A stretch of DNA of 64,000 bases, taken from Arenicellales bacterium. Its GTDB lineage: Bacteria; Pseudomonadota; Gammaproteobacteria; Arenicellales; JAJDZL01. Numbering within the stretch: the first letter of the stretch is position 1; every line of letters starts with the position of its first letter. The stretch is from contig OY282380.1 of NCBI GenBank assembly GCA_958295885.1, forward strand, positions 4,073,109 through 4,137,108, read 5' to 3'. Below the pieces are notes generated by a model. The model ran no database searches and was not told the origin of the DNA. It saw nothing but the letters and a program-made list of their open reading frames with translations. Both the position numbers and the translations under genes were made by a program. Below are positions 35,371 through 44,570 of this stretch, piece after piece.

Positions 35371-36315
35371 GAATCATCCTAAATTTGAAACCTGAGTGCT
35401 CTTCATCCGTATGCAGGTCTGTTTCTCTATATTTGCGCCTACTTGGAAGCTTTTGGAATTTACCTGATCTTATTGTACGTTCGAGGCGTTTTCCATTCTG
35501 CGTATTTCCGTCTCGGAATTGGGCAAATGCGTGTTTTCACCATCAAGTTCAAAACAAGAGACTCGCATGAGAGCTATTACTGTCTATTTACAAGATCAGG
35601 GATTTATGCAGCGACAGAAGAAAAAAATCCAAAAAAGGGAAACTTCAGCCGAATAGCCGTTAACGATTCCACGCCCACAAGTGCGGCTTACATTGCTGCT
35701 GATTTTCGTCAATCGCCGTATGAGTCTGCTGCCAGACTTATTCACCGAACGGTGTTTGTATGCAATTGCTGTCGATTTGAACTCAATTCACGCGGCTCGG
35801 TCCTAACGGAAGGTGGCGGTCGTATCTGCTGCCGAATTCCAGAACCTCATTTGCTGATCAAGTTCTCGACTCGCAGCAACATTGTCGCTGACGCTGGACG
35901 CTGCCATTCCATCGATCGAAATCCAACCAAAGAGCACCGCGGCACCATAAGCTTAGACCAGCGCATCGGAAGTCCACCCTAAATCGACAAAATTCTCGTA
36001 TTTTCTGCTCAGTTTTCAAACCTGCTAAAAAATCACGTTCAGGAAAGTCTTCAACAAATCAAATTCAGCTACAGAAGTTGAAATCGAATTAAAATACACC
36101 ATATTACTGTTTATCTGAACCGAACAGATTCGAATTCAGTTTGTTCGAATTTTGGTGATATTTTACTGATCTCTAGTGGAAGAAACTTAACCTAAAACGC
36201 CGATTTACCAGCGAAAACATACTCACGCTGAAGTGCCTTGACTAAATTAATTCCATAGAAAGACAGTCGAATTAAGTATCATATTAGCCACACCTACGGA
36301 AATAGAAATAAGCAT
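35371..36315. other. Long intergenic region, no supported gene
   Basis: A 945-base gap between the MttB-family gene and a small secreted peptide gene. A plus-strand frame (35443-35982, 179 codons) includes MRVFTIKFKTRDSHESYY and FVCNCCRFELNSRGS, but it has no ribosome-binding site, shows no recognisable domain and has a C-terminus of low plausibility. It may be a decayed gene. From 35990 to 36315 the sequence is AT-rich and probably regulatory. Confidence 0.3.
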
Positions 36316-36498
36316 ATGTGGAAAATTTTAATTGTAGTAGTCTTCCTGTTCCAAACCAGCGTTTTAATGGGAGACGATCAAACGAATCAGTCGGAAAATA
36401 CCGAGACTGCGACGGCTGCGGCAGAAGGCCAAACTGTTGTAGTTATTACAGACCCTGAAATCACTGCAGAAGAAGACGAAGAACCGGATTGCGAATAG
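36316..36498 (+). CDS. Small secreted, highly acidic peptide
   Basis: A 60-residue frame with a convincing signal peptide (WKILIVVVFLFQTSVLMG) followed by a mature part of about 42 residues rich in Asp, Glu, Thr and Ala (ENTETATAAAEGQTVVV, ITAEEDEEPDCE), with no aromatic residue. It ends 19 bases before the stop of the UMF1-type transporter on the other strand. I see no family. Signal-plus-acidic-tail composition argues for a real periplasmic or exported peptide, but the short length leaves doubt. Confidence 0.5.
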   Translation: MWKILIVVVFLFQTSVLMGDDQTNQSENTETATAAAEGQTVVVITDPEITAEEDEEPDCE

Positions 36499-36517
36499 TC
36501 CAAAGTGGCCAGCTGAC

Positions 36518-37801
36518 TCAGCCGCTTTCGCTTCTGCCTTCGAGCCTGTCGGTGTCTGTCGATTCTGGTTTTACGTAGTAGAGCAGCCAGGCTCCAACCG
36601 CGAACAATAAAATCACCGAAAGAATCGAGTTTCTCGGACCAAACATCGTTGCTGTCCAACCAACTAGAAACGGTCCGATGACAGCAGCTGACTTACCGAC
36701 CATATTGAAAAAACCGAAGTATTCACCAGATTGTTCGGGCGAAATCAATTCTCCCAGCAGAGACCGGCTCAATGCTTGAATTCCTCCGATCACGAGTCCT
36801 ACCATACCGGCCAATATAAAAAACTCGACACCGCTCGATATGAAATATGCCCATATCGTGGCTGCCATATAAACAAAGATTCCGATGTAAATTCCTTTCT
36901 TCGCTCCGATCTTCTGCCCGATTTGACCGAAAACTACTGCTGCTGGAAATCCAATGAACTGAACCATCAATAATGCAACGATCAAGTCATTTGAACTGAG
37001 TCCGATAGACAATCCGTAATCTACTGACATTCGAAAAATCGTATCTACGCCGTCAATGTAAAACCAATAAGCGAAAAGAAAGATCATTATCGTTCGCTTC
37101 GTTCGAATTTCCCGGAACGTATTGCCGAGCTGCGTGAATCCTGCAGCAATTGAACTGCCCTTTTCTGCCGCGTATGGCTTGCGCTCGTCAACGAATAAGA
37201 AAATTGGTATTGAAAAAACAGCCCACCAAACCGCAACACTGATGAAACTGATTCTGACCGCCTGCCCTGCATCGGCAAGACCAAAAAATTCCGGCTGAAG
37301 CACCATGAACACGTTGACTGCGAAAAGCAGACCGCCCCCTAGATACCCTAAGCCATAACCAAAACCAGAAACGAAGTGAATCCGGTCGCTGGTCGGAGCA
37401 ACATCCAGTATCAGAGCATCGTAAAAAACGTTGGCGCCGGAAAAACCAATCGTCCCCAACGCAAACAATATGAGCGCCGGCAGCCACATTCCATGCTGGA
37501 CGAGAAAAAGACCAAAAGTAGAAAGAATCCCAATAAAGGCGAAACCCATCAGCAGTTTCTTTTTAATTCCTGCACGGTCTGCAATGGCGCCTAGGATTGG
37601 CGCTAAGAACAGGATGACAAAACTCGCGACTGAGGACGCAACTCCGAGTCTGAAAGTCGTTTGCACGCCTTCGGCATCCACCGACCAGAATTCTCGAAAG
37701 AAAAGCGGAAAAAATCCAGCTACCACAGTGGTGGCAAATGCTGAATTGCCCCAGTCATATAAACCCCAGGCAAGCGTTTTTCTGTCAATTAGAGCCTTCA
37801 T
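36518..37801 (-). CDS. UMF1/Atg22-type MFS transporter
   Basis: A 427-residue major facilitator with twelve hydrophobic segments. The N-terminal LAWGLYDWGNSAFATTVVAG is diagnostic of the UMF1 (unknown major facilitator 1, Atg22-like) family; APILGAIADRAGIKKKLL is the MFS loop 2-3 motif, and FSGANVFYDALILDVAP, GYGLGYLGGGLLF and SRSLLGELISPEQSGEYFGFF are further family motifs. Atg22 exports amino acids from the yeast vacuole; bacterial substrates are unknown. The gene starts 19 bases after the stop of the dimethylglycine-type dehydrogenase gene on the same strand, so it could export or import a related amine or amino acid. The family call is strong; the substrate is not. Confidence 0.92.
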   Translation of the reverse strand: MKALIDRKTLAWGLYDWGNSAFATTVVAGFFPLFFREFWSVDAEGVQTTFRLGVASSVASFVILFLAPILGAIADRAGIKKKLLMGFAFIGILSTFGLFLVQHGMWLPALILFALGTIGFSGANVFYDALILDVAPTSDRIHFVSGFGYGLGYLGGGLLFAVNVFMVLQPEFFGLADAGQAVRISFISVAVWWAVFSIPIFLFVDERKPYAAEKGSSIAAGFTQLGNTFREIRTKRTIMIFLFAYWFYIDGVDTIFRMSVDYGLSIGLSSNDLIVALLMVQFIGFPAAVVFGQIGQKIGAKKGIYIGIFVYMAATIWAYFISSGVEFFILAGMVGLVIGGIQALSRSLLGELISPEQSGEYFGFFNMVGKSAAVIGPFLVGWTATMFGPRNSILSVILLFAVGAWLLYYVKPESTDTDRLEGRSESG

Positions 37802-37820
37802 ATTGATAATTCTATCAAGT

Positions 37821-40235
37821 TTATGACCTCATACGCTGTCCTTTAGCGTCATAAGGAATTTGATCCAGAACTCGAGCCAACCGCATTTTGCCAACAACAT
37901 CAACGCAGAGTTTTGATGCGTGGTCGATAAAATCACGGTCAATGTATGCGAAAGCCAGACTTTTCCCAACCCAATGTCCATAGTCACCCGAGGTGACAAA
38001 ACCTACCGTATGCTCATCACAGGAAACCGGTTCGAACCCTGATACATCCGCATCATCGGTGTCAATCTGCAGCAGTACCAGTTTCTGTCTGGATGGATTA
38101 TCCAGCTGGCGCAGAGCAGCGTCTCTGCCGATAAAGCTGGCCTTATCGAAGTCAATGAACCGAACCAATCCAGACATTTCAGGCGTGTAAGCACAAGTGT
38201 ATTCCCGCGACCAGGCACCAAAGCCTTTCTCCGTGCGCAAACTCTTCATGGCTCGCAATCCGAATGACTTCAGCTGAAATTCTGAACCAAAATCCCGTAC
38301 TTTTTCGTATAGCATTCGCAAGTCGTTGGTTCGCACGTTTATTTCATAACCCAATTCACCCGTCACTGAAAGTCTCGCGACAATTGCAGTGCAATGACCG
38401 ATATCCAATGATTTGACTCTCATAAATGGGAATGCCTGATTGGAAACGTCCGATTCTATAAGTTTCGTCATGAGTTTTCTGGAATTCGGGCCTGAGATGG
38501 ACAGGCCACACCGCTGATCAAGGATGTTTTTCACCTGAACTCCGTTTCTGGGAAGATGGTGTTCGAACCATCTCATATGCCACGCCTGTAAGTAATACGA
38601 GCCCATCAGCCAAAATCGATCTTCTTCAATTCGAAGAATGGTCAGGTCACCCATCAAGCGACCGCTTGCAGCCAGCATCGGAGCCAATCGAACACCTCCG
38701 ACTTTCGGCAAACGGCTGGCGAGCAGCCCATCCAGCCACTCTGCACATCTTGAGCCCGTCACCTCAAATCTCGAAAAACCAGTTATGTCAGCCACGCCAA
38801 CACTGCTTCGAACAGCACGCACTTCCTGGCTGACAAATTCGAAAGCGTTGGAACGTTTCAAGGTTGGCGTTTCCTGAAAATTTGGATATTCTGGAGTAAA
38901 AAACAAGGGAGCTTCCAGCCCCCATAGGAAACCAAAATGAGCATTTTCCTGCTTCAGCAGTTCGTGAATGGGTGACTTCTTAACTGGACGCCCTGCAGGA
39001 AGTTCTTCATTCGGGTAGGTCAGCACAAAACGACGCGCATAAAATTGCCTTGCCGTTGCAGCAAGATATCCGTTTTCACTCGCAAACTCTCCGTAACGGG
39101 CAACATCCATCCCATAGATGTCAGCTTCTGATTCGCCGTTTATCATCCATTGCGCCAACGACAGTCCAACTCCTCCACCTTGACTGAAGCCAGCCATTAC
39201 TCCGCATGCAACCCAAAAGTTACGCACGCCAGGCACGGGCCCTACCAGTGGATTGCCATCGGGAGTAAAAGTGAACGCACCGTTCACCCAGCGCTTTACG
39301 CCCACTTTTTCGAGAATCGGAAAGCGATTGAAGCCATGCATCAGCTGAGGCGCGATTCGATCAAACTCCTCTGGAATCAATTCCATTCCATAGTCCCAAG
39401 GCGCTCCTTCAAGATGCCAGATCTTGGGATTGAGTTCGTATACGCCCATTAAAATGCCTTTTCGTTCGGGACGCATGTAGGTGTAACCATCCAAGTCCAG
39501 GATGGACGGAATCACCTCATCTTCCGCCAGAACATCTATCGGTTCGGTAACGAGGTAATGGTGCTGCATCGGCGTAACCGGCAAATCTACTCCGGCCATC
39601 CTGCCAACTTTTCTAGCCCAAAGACCACCGGCATTGACGACGTGTTCCGCCACGATGGTTCCCTTCTCGGTAATCACACTCCAAGCCCCTTCCGATCCTG
39701 GCACGAGTTCCAATACGGCATTTCGCAGAATGATGGCGGCGCCTTTCTGCTGAGCTGCTTTTGCATAAGCCATCGTAGTGCTGTGCGGGTCCAAATGACC
39801 TTCATATTCGTCGTACATTCCGCCATACAGATCAGATGTCTTCACGATGGGACATAACTTCCTGATTTCACTCTTAGAAATCAATTGAGGATTTATATCC
39901 ATCGTCCGAAATATGGTTTTCAGATACCTTAGATGTTCCCAGCGTTCTCTGCTGGCAGCCAAAATAACGCTGCCGCTTCTGACCATTCCAATGTCTTGTC
40001 CACTTTCTCTTTGAATTTCGTCATAAAGATTGATTGTGTATTTTTGGAGACTGGAAATATTGAGATCATTATTAAGAGGATGGAACCCTCCAGCAGCATG
40101 CCAGGTGGAACCCGCAGTCAGCTCTTTTCGCTCGATCAGCGCGACGTCGCGCCAACCCAATTTCGCCAGGTGATACAGCACGCTGGCACCTACGACACCT
40201 CCACCGATGACCAAAACGCGGTAGTGCTCCGTCAA
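37821..40235 (-). CDS. Dimethylglycine/sarcosine dehydrogenase-type FAD enzyme with GcvT C-terminus
   Basis: An 804-residue two-domain flavoenzyme. The N-terminal DAO-type FAD domain has the dinucleotide loop VIGGGVVGASVLYHLA (residues 9-24) and TWHAAGG with His46, the usual site of covalent FAD attachment in dimethylglycine and sarcosine dehydrogenases. The middle shows FTFTPDGNPLVGPVPG and VGVADITGFSRFEVTG. The C-terminal half is a GcvT/aminomethyltransferase fold with SGPNSRKLM, ELGYEINV, GLRAMKSLRTEKGFGAW and a closing barrel domain, which would hand the released formaldehyde to tetrahydrofolate. It likely oxidatively demethylates an N-methylated glycine. It is co-oriented with the UMF1 transporter and the MttB-family gene, suggesting betaine/dimethylglycine catabolism. 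Confidence 0.9.
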   Translation of the reverse strand: MTEHYRVLVIGGGVVGASVLYHLAKLGWRDVALIERKELTAGSTWHAAGGFHPLNNDLNISSLQKYTINLYDEIQRESGQDIGMVRSGSVILAASRERWEHLRYLKTIFRTMDINPQLISKSEIRKLCPIVKTSDLYGGMYDEYEGHLDPHSTTMAYAKAAQQKGAAIILRNAVLELVPGSEGAWSVITEKGTIVAEHVVNAGGLWARKVGRMAGVDLPVTPMQHHYLVTEPIDVLAEDEVIPSILDLDGYTYMRPERKGILMGVYELNPKIWHLEGAPWDYGMELIPEEFDRIAPQLMHGFNRFPILEKVGVKRWVNGAFTFTPDGNPLVGPVPGVRNFWVACGVMAGFSQGGGVGLSLAQWMINGESEADIYGMDVARYGEFASENGYLAATARQFYARRFVLTYPNEELPAGRPVKKSPIHELLKQENAHFGFLWGLEAPLFFTPEYPNFQETPTLKRSNAFEFVSQEVRAVRSSVGVADITGFSRFEVTGSRCAEWLDGLLASRLPKVGGVRLAPMLAASGRLMGDLTILRIEEDRFWLMGSYYLQAWHMRWFEHHLPRNGVQVKNILDQRCGLSISGPNSRKLMTKLIESDVSNQAFPFMRVKSLDIGHCTAIVARLSVTGELGYEINVRTNDLRMLYEKVRDFGSEFQLKSFGLRAMKSLRTEKGFGAWSREYTCAYTPEMSGLVRFIDFDKASFIGRDAALRQLDNPSRQKLVLLQIDTDDADVSGFEPVSCDEHTVGFVTSGDYGHWVGKSLAFAYIDRDFIDHASKLCVDVVGKMRLARVLDQIPYDAKGQRMRS

Positions 40236-40365
40236 ATGGAATTCTCCTATTTCCTACACAATAAAGAAAGTTTCCGAATCAGAAGCGAAACAAGAATTGA
40301 AACCTGTAATCGCATTTAGATTTATACTCAATAATTCCTTGTGTCAACTGACCTAAATCGGTTCA

Positions 40366-41154
40366 ATGCGAGTTGTCTCCCTAACCTGTTCAAATACTGA
40401 AATCGTATGCTCACTGGGCTGCAGTGAATACCTCGTCGGAGTTGACAGTCACTCGGACTATCCGCAGGATGTTGTTGATAGGTTGCCTCGGGTCGGACCG
40501 GACTTAACGATTGATATTGAGCGTGTCGCTGAGCTGAAACCAGACTTGGTTCTCGCATCGCTCACGGTTCCTGGTCACGAAACGGTCATTCAAGGTCTGG
40601 AGTCTGCTGGATTGCCGTACATCGCTCCCGAACCGGTCTGCTTAAATGATGTGTACGACGATATCCTGCAGATTGGAGAGCTGCTCGGAGTCACCGACCG
40701 TGCACGCTCGGTCGTTCGAGATATGCAGCATCATATTCGAGGCGAAACGCCCAAGTGCCAAAGTGCAAGTTTATTGATTCAATGGTGGCCCAAGCCGGTG
40801 ATAGCGCCCGGCAGACTATCTTGGGTCGAAGACATGATTCAGGCCGCGGGCCTGTCGAATTCAATCGGAGACAAGGATGTAAAGAGCATCCCTCTTACCG
40901 ATGAACATGTCAAGGAACTTGACCCAGACGCTGTGGTCATATCCTGGTGCGGGGTTCCATTCGAAAAATACCGACCCATCGTCGTATACCGAAACCCACT
41001 TTGGCAGGAGTCAAAATTTGTCCGAAATCAAACCGTAATCAGAATCGCTGAGGCGTACTTGGGACGCCCTTCTCCTCGTCTCATGACCGGATTCAGCCAA
41101 CTCAGGAAAATTGCCAGTGACCTGAAGAAAAATTCATCTTCAAGGCCTTCTTAG
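40366..41154 (+). CDS. BtuF-like (PF01497) binding protein without signal peptide
   Basis: A 262-residue member of the periplasmic-binding-protein family that includes BtuF and siderophore-binding proteins: MRVVSLTCSNTEIVCSLGC, LVGVDSHSDYPQDVV, LPRVGPDLTIDIERVAELKPDLVLA (in overlapping pieces), and DAVVISWCGVPFEKYRP. There is no signal peptide, since the first beta-strand begins at residue 1. It therefore appears cytosolic, like other stand-alone cobalamin-binding proteins annotated in this family. Cys residues in CSNTEIVCSLGC and SWCGVPFEKYR stand out. It is divergent from the dimethylglycine-type dehydrogenase and convergent with the aminopeptidase, overlapping its stop by four bases. Corrinoid binding would fit the B12-dependent enzymes nearby (MttB-like, NrdJ), but is inferred. 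Confidence 0.8.
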   Translation: MRVVSLTCSNTEIVCSLGCSEYLVGVDSHSDYPQDVVDRLPRVGPDLTIDIERVAELKPDLVLASLTVPGHETVIQGLESAGLPYIAPEPVCLNDVYDDILQIGELLGVTDRARSVVRDMQHHIRGETPKCQSASLLIQWWPKPVIAPGRLSWVEDMIQAAGLSNSIGDKDVKSIPLTDEHVKELDPDAVVISWCGVPFEKYRPIVVYRNPLWQESKFVRNQTVIRIAEAYLGRPSPRLMTGFSQLRKIASDLKKNSSSRPS

Positions 41155-42500
41155 CTGGCTGACATCATGATCAATTCACTTTCATAAAATGCAGTAAGCA
41201 GTTTCTTGAATTCATACGCATCGTTCGCTCCCGCTGTTTCTCTGATGGAATGCATGGCAAACTGAGCGACTCCAATATCAACAGTCTTGATCCCCAATTC
41301 GGAAGCGACAATCGGCCCTATGGTATTCCCGCAGGGAATATTGTTGCGCGATACGAAGACTTGGTAAGGAATGTTGTGCTCCATACACAGGTACTTGATA
41401 AAGGAAATCGTTTCACCCGTAGTCGCGTATCTCTGATTTGAATTGACTTTGATTACAGGACCTAGATTCAGAAGAGGAATATGGTTTGAATCGTGTTTTT
41501 CAGGGTAATTCGGATGAAAACCGTGCGCTCCATCGGCTGAAATCAACATCGAACGGCGAATCACTCTCGAATCATAATCCGGAACCGCCCGGTTCAGCAC
41601 GGACTCCAAAAATGAACTACGAGCTCCCGTGTCGGAAACACTGCCGACTTCTTCGTGGTCACTGCAAATCAGTCCGCAGAAATGATCGTCCTTTGAATTG
41701 ATGATGGAGTAAGCGCCGGCGAAACAGCTCAATAAATTGTCAATTCTCGCACTGCTAATCAGCTCTGCGTCAACTCGACCGTAACGACGAGGTGGATTCA
41801 CGTCGTACAGACACAGGTCAAACCCTAAGATTGCTTCTTCCCCAAATTCAGAATTAACGTTCTCCAACTGTTCAAACAGCTTTCCATGGAGCACCGAATG
41901 CTCTCCAGGGGCTGATACAGATCTCAATGAACAAAGTGGATTGAGATGCACCTGAGAGTTGATCGACTGCTTGACATTCGCTTCCCGTTCGAGATGAATC
42001 GCAATGCTGGGGATTACCGAAATCGGATCGTTCAGGTCAACCAAACGGCTCTTTAAATTCAAATCTCTGTCTAGATAGAAGACTCGACCTGCCACCGACA
42101 GTTCACGGTCGAACCAAGTGCGAACCAACGCGGACCCATATACCTCGACATTGATTGACTCATATCCGTGTCGATTGTAGACTGGATTTGGATTCAGCTT
42201 GAGACAGGGGCTGTCCAGATGAGCGCCCACCAAGCGAAGACCCGCCTGATGCGCAGATTCAGACCCATAGCTAAAAGCAATCAAAGATGTATCATTTCGA
42301 GTCACATAAAATTTGTCACGTGAATCAAGTTTCCACTCCGATGTTTCATTCAAGCGTTTAAAACCCGCTGCTTCAAGCATTTCCGACAGATTTTTGGATG
42401 CATGAAAAGGAGTTGGGGAGTCTTCAATAAATTGAAGAAGCAAATCCAAATAAATGGACTTCTCAATCTGCTGATATTTCTGATGGCTGGAATCCAACAA
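41151..42500 (-). CDS. apeB: M18 family aminopeptidase (aspartyl aminopeptidase type)
   Basis: A 449-residue dinuclear-metal peptidase of family M18. Motifs: FIEDSPTPFHASKNLSEML, RLVGAHLDSPCLKLNPNPV (metal ligands His and Asp), YGSALVRTWFDRELSVAGR, ARIDNLLSCFAGAYSI (bridging Asp), CSDHEEVGS (catalytic Glu), SADGAHGFHPNYPEKHD, and IPCGNTIGPI with MHSIRETAG (C-terminal His). It trims N-terminal acidic or neutral residues in the cytosol. No ATG is available near the family start; I use the TTG at 42498-42500 (another TTG follows directly). Its stop overlaps the stop of the BtuF-like gene, and the next gene upstream on this strand is ttcA. Confidence 0.93.
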   Translation of the reverse strand: MLDSSHQKYQQIEKSIYLDLLLQFIEDSPTPFHASKNLSEMLEAAGFKRLNETSEWKLDSRDKFYVTRNDTSLIAFSYGSESAHQAGLRLVGAHLDSPCLKLNPNPVYNRHGYESINVEVYGSALVRTWFDRELSVAGRVFYLDRDLNLKSRLVDLNDPISVIPSIAIHLEREANVKQSINSQVHLNPLCSLRSVSAPGEHSVLHGKLFEQLENVNSEFGEEAILGFDLCLYDVNPPRRYGRVDAELISSARIDNLLSCFAGAYSIINSKDDHFCGLICSDHEEVGSVSDTGARSSFLESVLNRAVPDYDSRVIRRSMLISADGAHGFHPNYPEKHDSNHIPLLNLGPVIKVNSNQRYATTGETISFIKYLCMEHNIPYQVFVSRNNIPCGNTIGPIVASELGIKTVDIGVAQFAMHSIRETAGANDAYEFKKLLTAFYESELIMMSAS

Positions 42501-42562
42501 CTTGGCACCCGTTACTGCATTTGCATCTTTGGAGCGATTTTGAAGACCGAAATTTCATCGTT

Positions 42563-43444
42563 TCAATCGGCGGGAAACTCGAAATCGAATAAATTTCGGT
42601 CTGCCAGTTGGGAGGGCGCCACATTCCGGATGCTTCGAAATATGTTCTCCACCCGTCCGGGTCTGTCAGCTTCCCACTTTTGCAGCATTTTTTTTATCTT
42701 CACGCGTTCAAGATTCATCTGGGATCCACACAAATTACAGGGGATGATAGGAAATTCCCGAATGTTCGCATAACGCTCGATATCCGATTCGCAGCAGTAA
42801 GCCAATGGCCTGATTACGATATTCCTACCATCATCACTTCGTAGTTTTGGTGGCATTGCCTTTAGTTTTCCACCATGGAACATGTTCAGAAACAATGTTT
42901 CAACGATATCTTCGCGGTGATGTCCGAGCGCAATCTTCGTGAATCCGTTTTCATGCGCATATCGGTACAAAATGCCCCGTCTCAATCTCGAACACAGTCC
43001 ACACATGGTTTTTCCATCAGGAATTTTCGCGCGGACAATCCCGTAGGTATCAGCCTCAATAATATAATAAGAAACACCAATTTTCTTCAGGTAGTCTGGC
43101 AAAACATGCTCCGGAAATTCCGGCTGTTTCTGATCAAGGTTCACTGCCGTCAATTCAAACTGCACCGGGGCTCGAAGCTGCAGATCCAATAGTATGTCCA
43201 ACATGGTATAAGAATCTTTGCCGCCGGAAAGGCATACCATGACTCGATCGCGTTCGGTGATCATGCTGAAATCCTGAATCGCCCGACCGACGTTCCGTCT
43301 CAAACGTTTTCTCAACTTATTGAAGTCATATCGTTCACGCCGCGTATATGTCAGCTCGGAACGACTGTCTGACATCAACGAATTCTGTTGTGTCAGCACG
43401 ACTTCATCTCTCCGGGCGCTGCGGTATCTTTTCAGTCCATTCAA
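42563..43444 (-). CDS. ttcA: tRNA 2-thiocytidine(32) biosynthesis protein TtcA
   Basis: A 293-residue PP-loop ATPase. It has the ATP-binding CLSGGKDSYTMLDILLDLQ near residue 70, the first Cys pair KTMCGLCSRLRRGILY and a third Cys in IPCNLCGSQMNLER, which hold the [4Fe-4S] cluster, plus IALGHHREDIVETLFLN. TtcA adds sulfur to cytidine 32 of several tRNAs. Length is normal apart from an N-terminal extension of about 25 residues before SDSRSELTYTRRERYDF; an internal ATG at residue 24 (position 43375) is an alternative start. It lies 62 bases upstream of the aminopeptidase gene on the same strand. Confidence 0.94.
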   Translation of the reverse strand: MNGLKRYRSARRDEVVLTQQNSLMSDSRSELTYTRRERYDFNKLRKRLRRNVGRAIQDFSMITERDRVMVCLSGGKDSYTMLDILLDLQLRAPVQFELTAVNLDQKQPEFPEHVLPDYLKKIGVSYYIIEADTYGIVRAKIPDGKTMCGLCSRLRRGILYRYAHENGFTKIALGHHREDIVETLFLNMFHGGKLKAMPPKLRSDDGRNIVIRPLAYCCESDIERYANIREFPIIPCNLCGSQMNLERVKIKKMLQKWEADRPGRVENIFRSIRNVAPSQLADRNLFDFEFPAD

Positions 43445-43819
43445 CGGTTTTCATTGCGGGCACTCATTGGGTTCAAATTAAGTCGAGGTCCATTTCAGAA
43501 GAATAATTCATTAATTTATATAATTTATTTCAAAGACTTAGGAGTGTGTTGAGTGTCAGTCAAACGTGATTATAAAGTATTCGGCGATGTGTAAAGGAAT
43601 GAGATTGAGCAGACCGAAATTCCTGACAGGCCTGCCACCGAAGAATTGACACCAAAGCGAGACGTATCAATTCGCTGGAAATTCGCTGAAAAGATCTTCC
43701 AGAACCCGATTCCCTGCTGAATTTTGTCGGCCGAACGCGTTTTCGCGGCTGGCATACCGCCGTCAACGCTGAATCATGCTGCAGACGTTTAAACCTGCCT
43801 TTGATCCGGGGAAGTAAAT

Positions 43820-44570
43820 TCTCACAAGCGTGATTGAAGTTTATGAGTCTGGAACAGGCTGATCAAAAAACATGGAACGACAATTCGGAATAAGACTCCG
43901 GCAGCGGTGCGGCTCACAACCAAACAGGCTCCTACTTCAGGTGTTTGACGGTAAACCGTTGATACAGCCTTCCGTATCCGCTTAGCCGCCTGTGACACGC
44001 ATTTCCGTCTCTGTGTACGGCACGTGCTTAGGCTTCGCGGATTCCCTTTGGTTGCACCCCTTCCCTCGTACGACTCCACAAGAACCTGCGTCCTTTTTGT
44101 TCGCCGCATTCAACAGTACTATGGGCGCATCCGACTGCTTTGCCATATTCATCTTCAATTACGGAATACCTCCTTAGTTTCAGCGACCTTGTCAACGACT
44201 TGCAAGGTCCCGATACAGGGCGTGCGTACATCCCTCAATTCATCCGACACCGCAGAGCTCGTCTGCACCTTACCATATCGGTGCAACCGATGTTGTCTTC
44301 GACCGAACGGACAGTCTCGACACTCTGAACGACTCGTTTTTCGATGCTCAATCATTGCGGCTGTACGTGCCGCTACCGATACTTCACTGATACCCTCACG
44401 AATATCAGCGCACGGCTCGCGGCGATAGCATGTGGTTGGCACTTACTATCCATCGGACTTTCACCGACTACCCTAATACCAGTTAGCCTGGCGTACCCGT
44501 TCCAACGACCCCGGACGGCCTCCAAACTCCTCGCCTAAATCGGTGCTCAGAGTGCTGCTCCTGCCAATTA
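43820..44570 (-). mobile_element. Degenerate group II intron (5' ribozyme region plus RT N-terminus fragment)
   Basis: Read on the minus strand, about 44560 down to 44150 resembles the 5' ribozyme part of a bacterial group II intron. GGAGGCCGTCCGGGG is followed by CGGGTACGCC, TCGGTGAAAGTCCGATGG (the GGTGAAAGTCC hallmark), CGCGAGCCGTGCG, AGACTGTCCGTTCGGTCGA and CACGCCCTGTATCGGGACCT. An ORF start follows: AKQSDAPIV in one frame, then LVESYEGRGATKGNPRS and AKRIRKA in another, matching the N-terminus of intron-encoded reverse transcriptases of this class. After about 60 more codons the frame leaves the family; the reverse transcriptase, maturase and endonuclease core is missing. It is therefore a dead, internally deleted and frameshifted intron. 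Exact ends are uncertain. It sits in the 1.4-kb gap between ttcA and a small membrane protein gene. Confidence 0.75.

Noticed and set aside
35443..35982. Plus-strand 179-codon frame in the gap after the MttB-family gene
   Set aside because: No ribosome-binding site, no recognisable domain and implausible composition at the C-terminus; kept only as a note in the intergenic entry.
43822..44109. Independent 95-codon gene on the minus strand
   Set aside because: Its N-terminal half matches the start of group II intron reverse transcriptases in a shifted frame and it adjoins ribozyme-like sequence, so it is part of the intron remnant.
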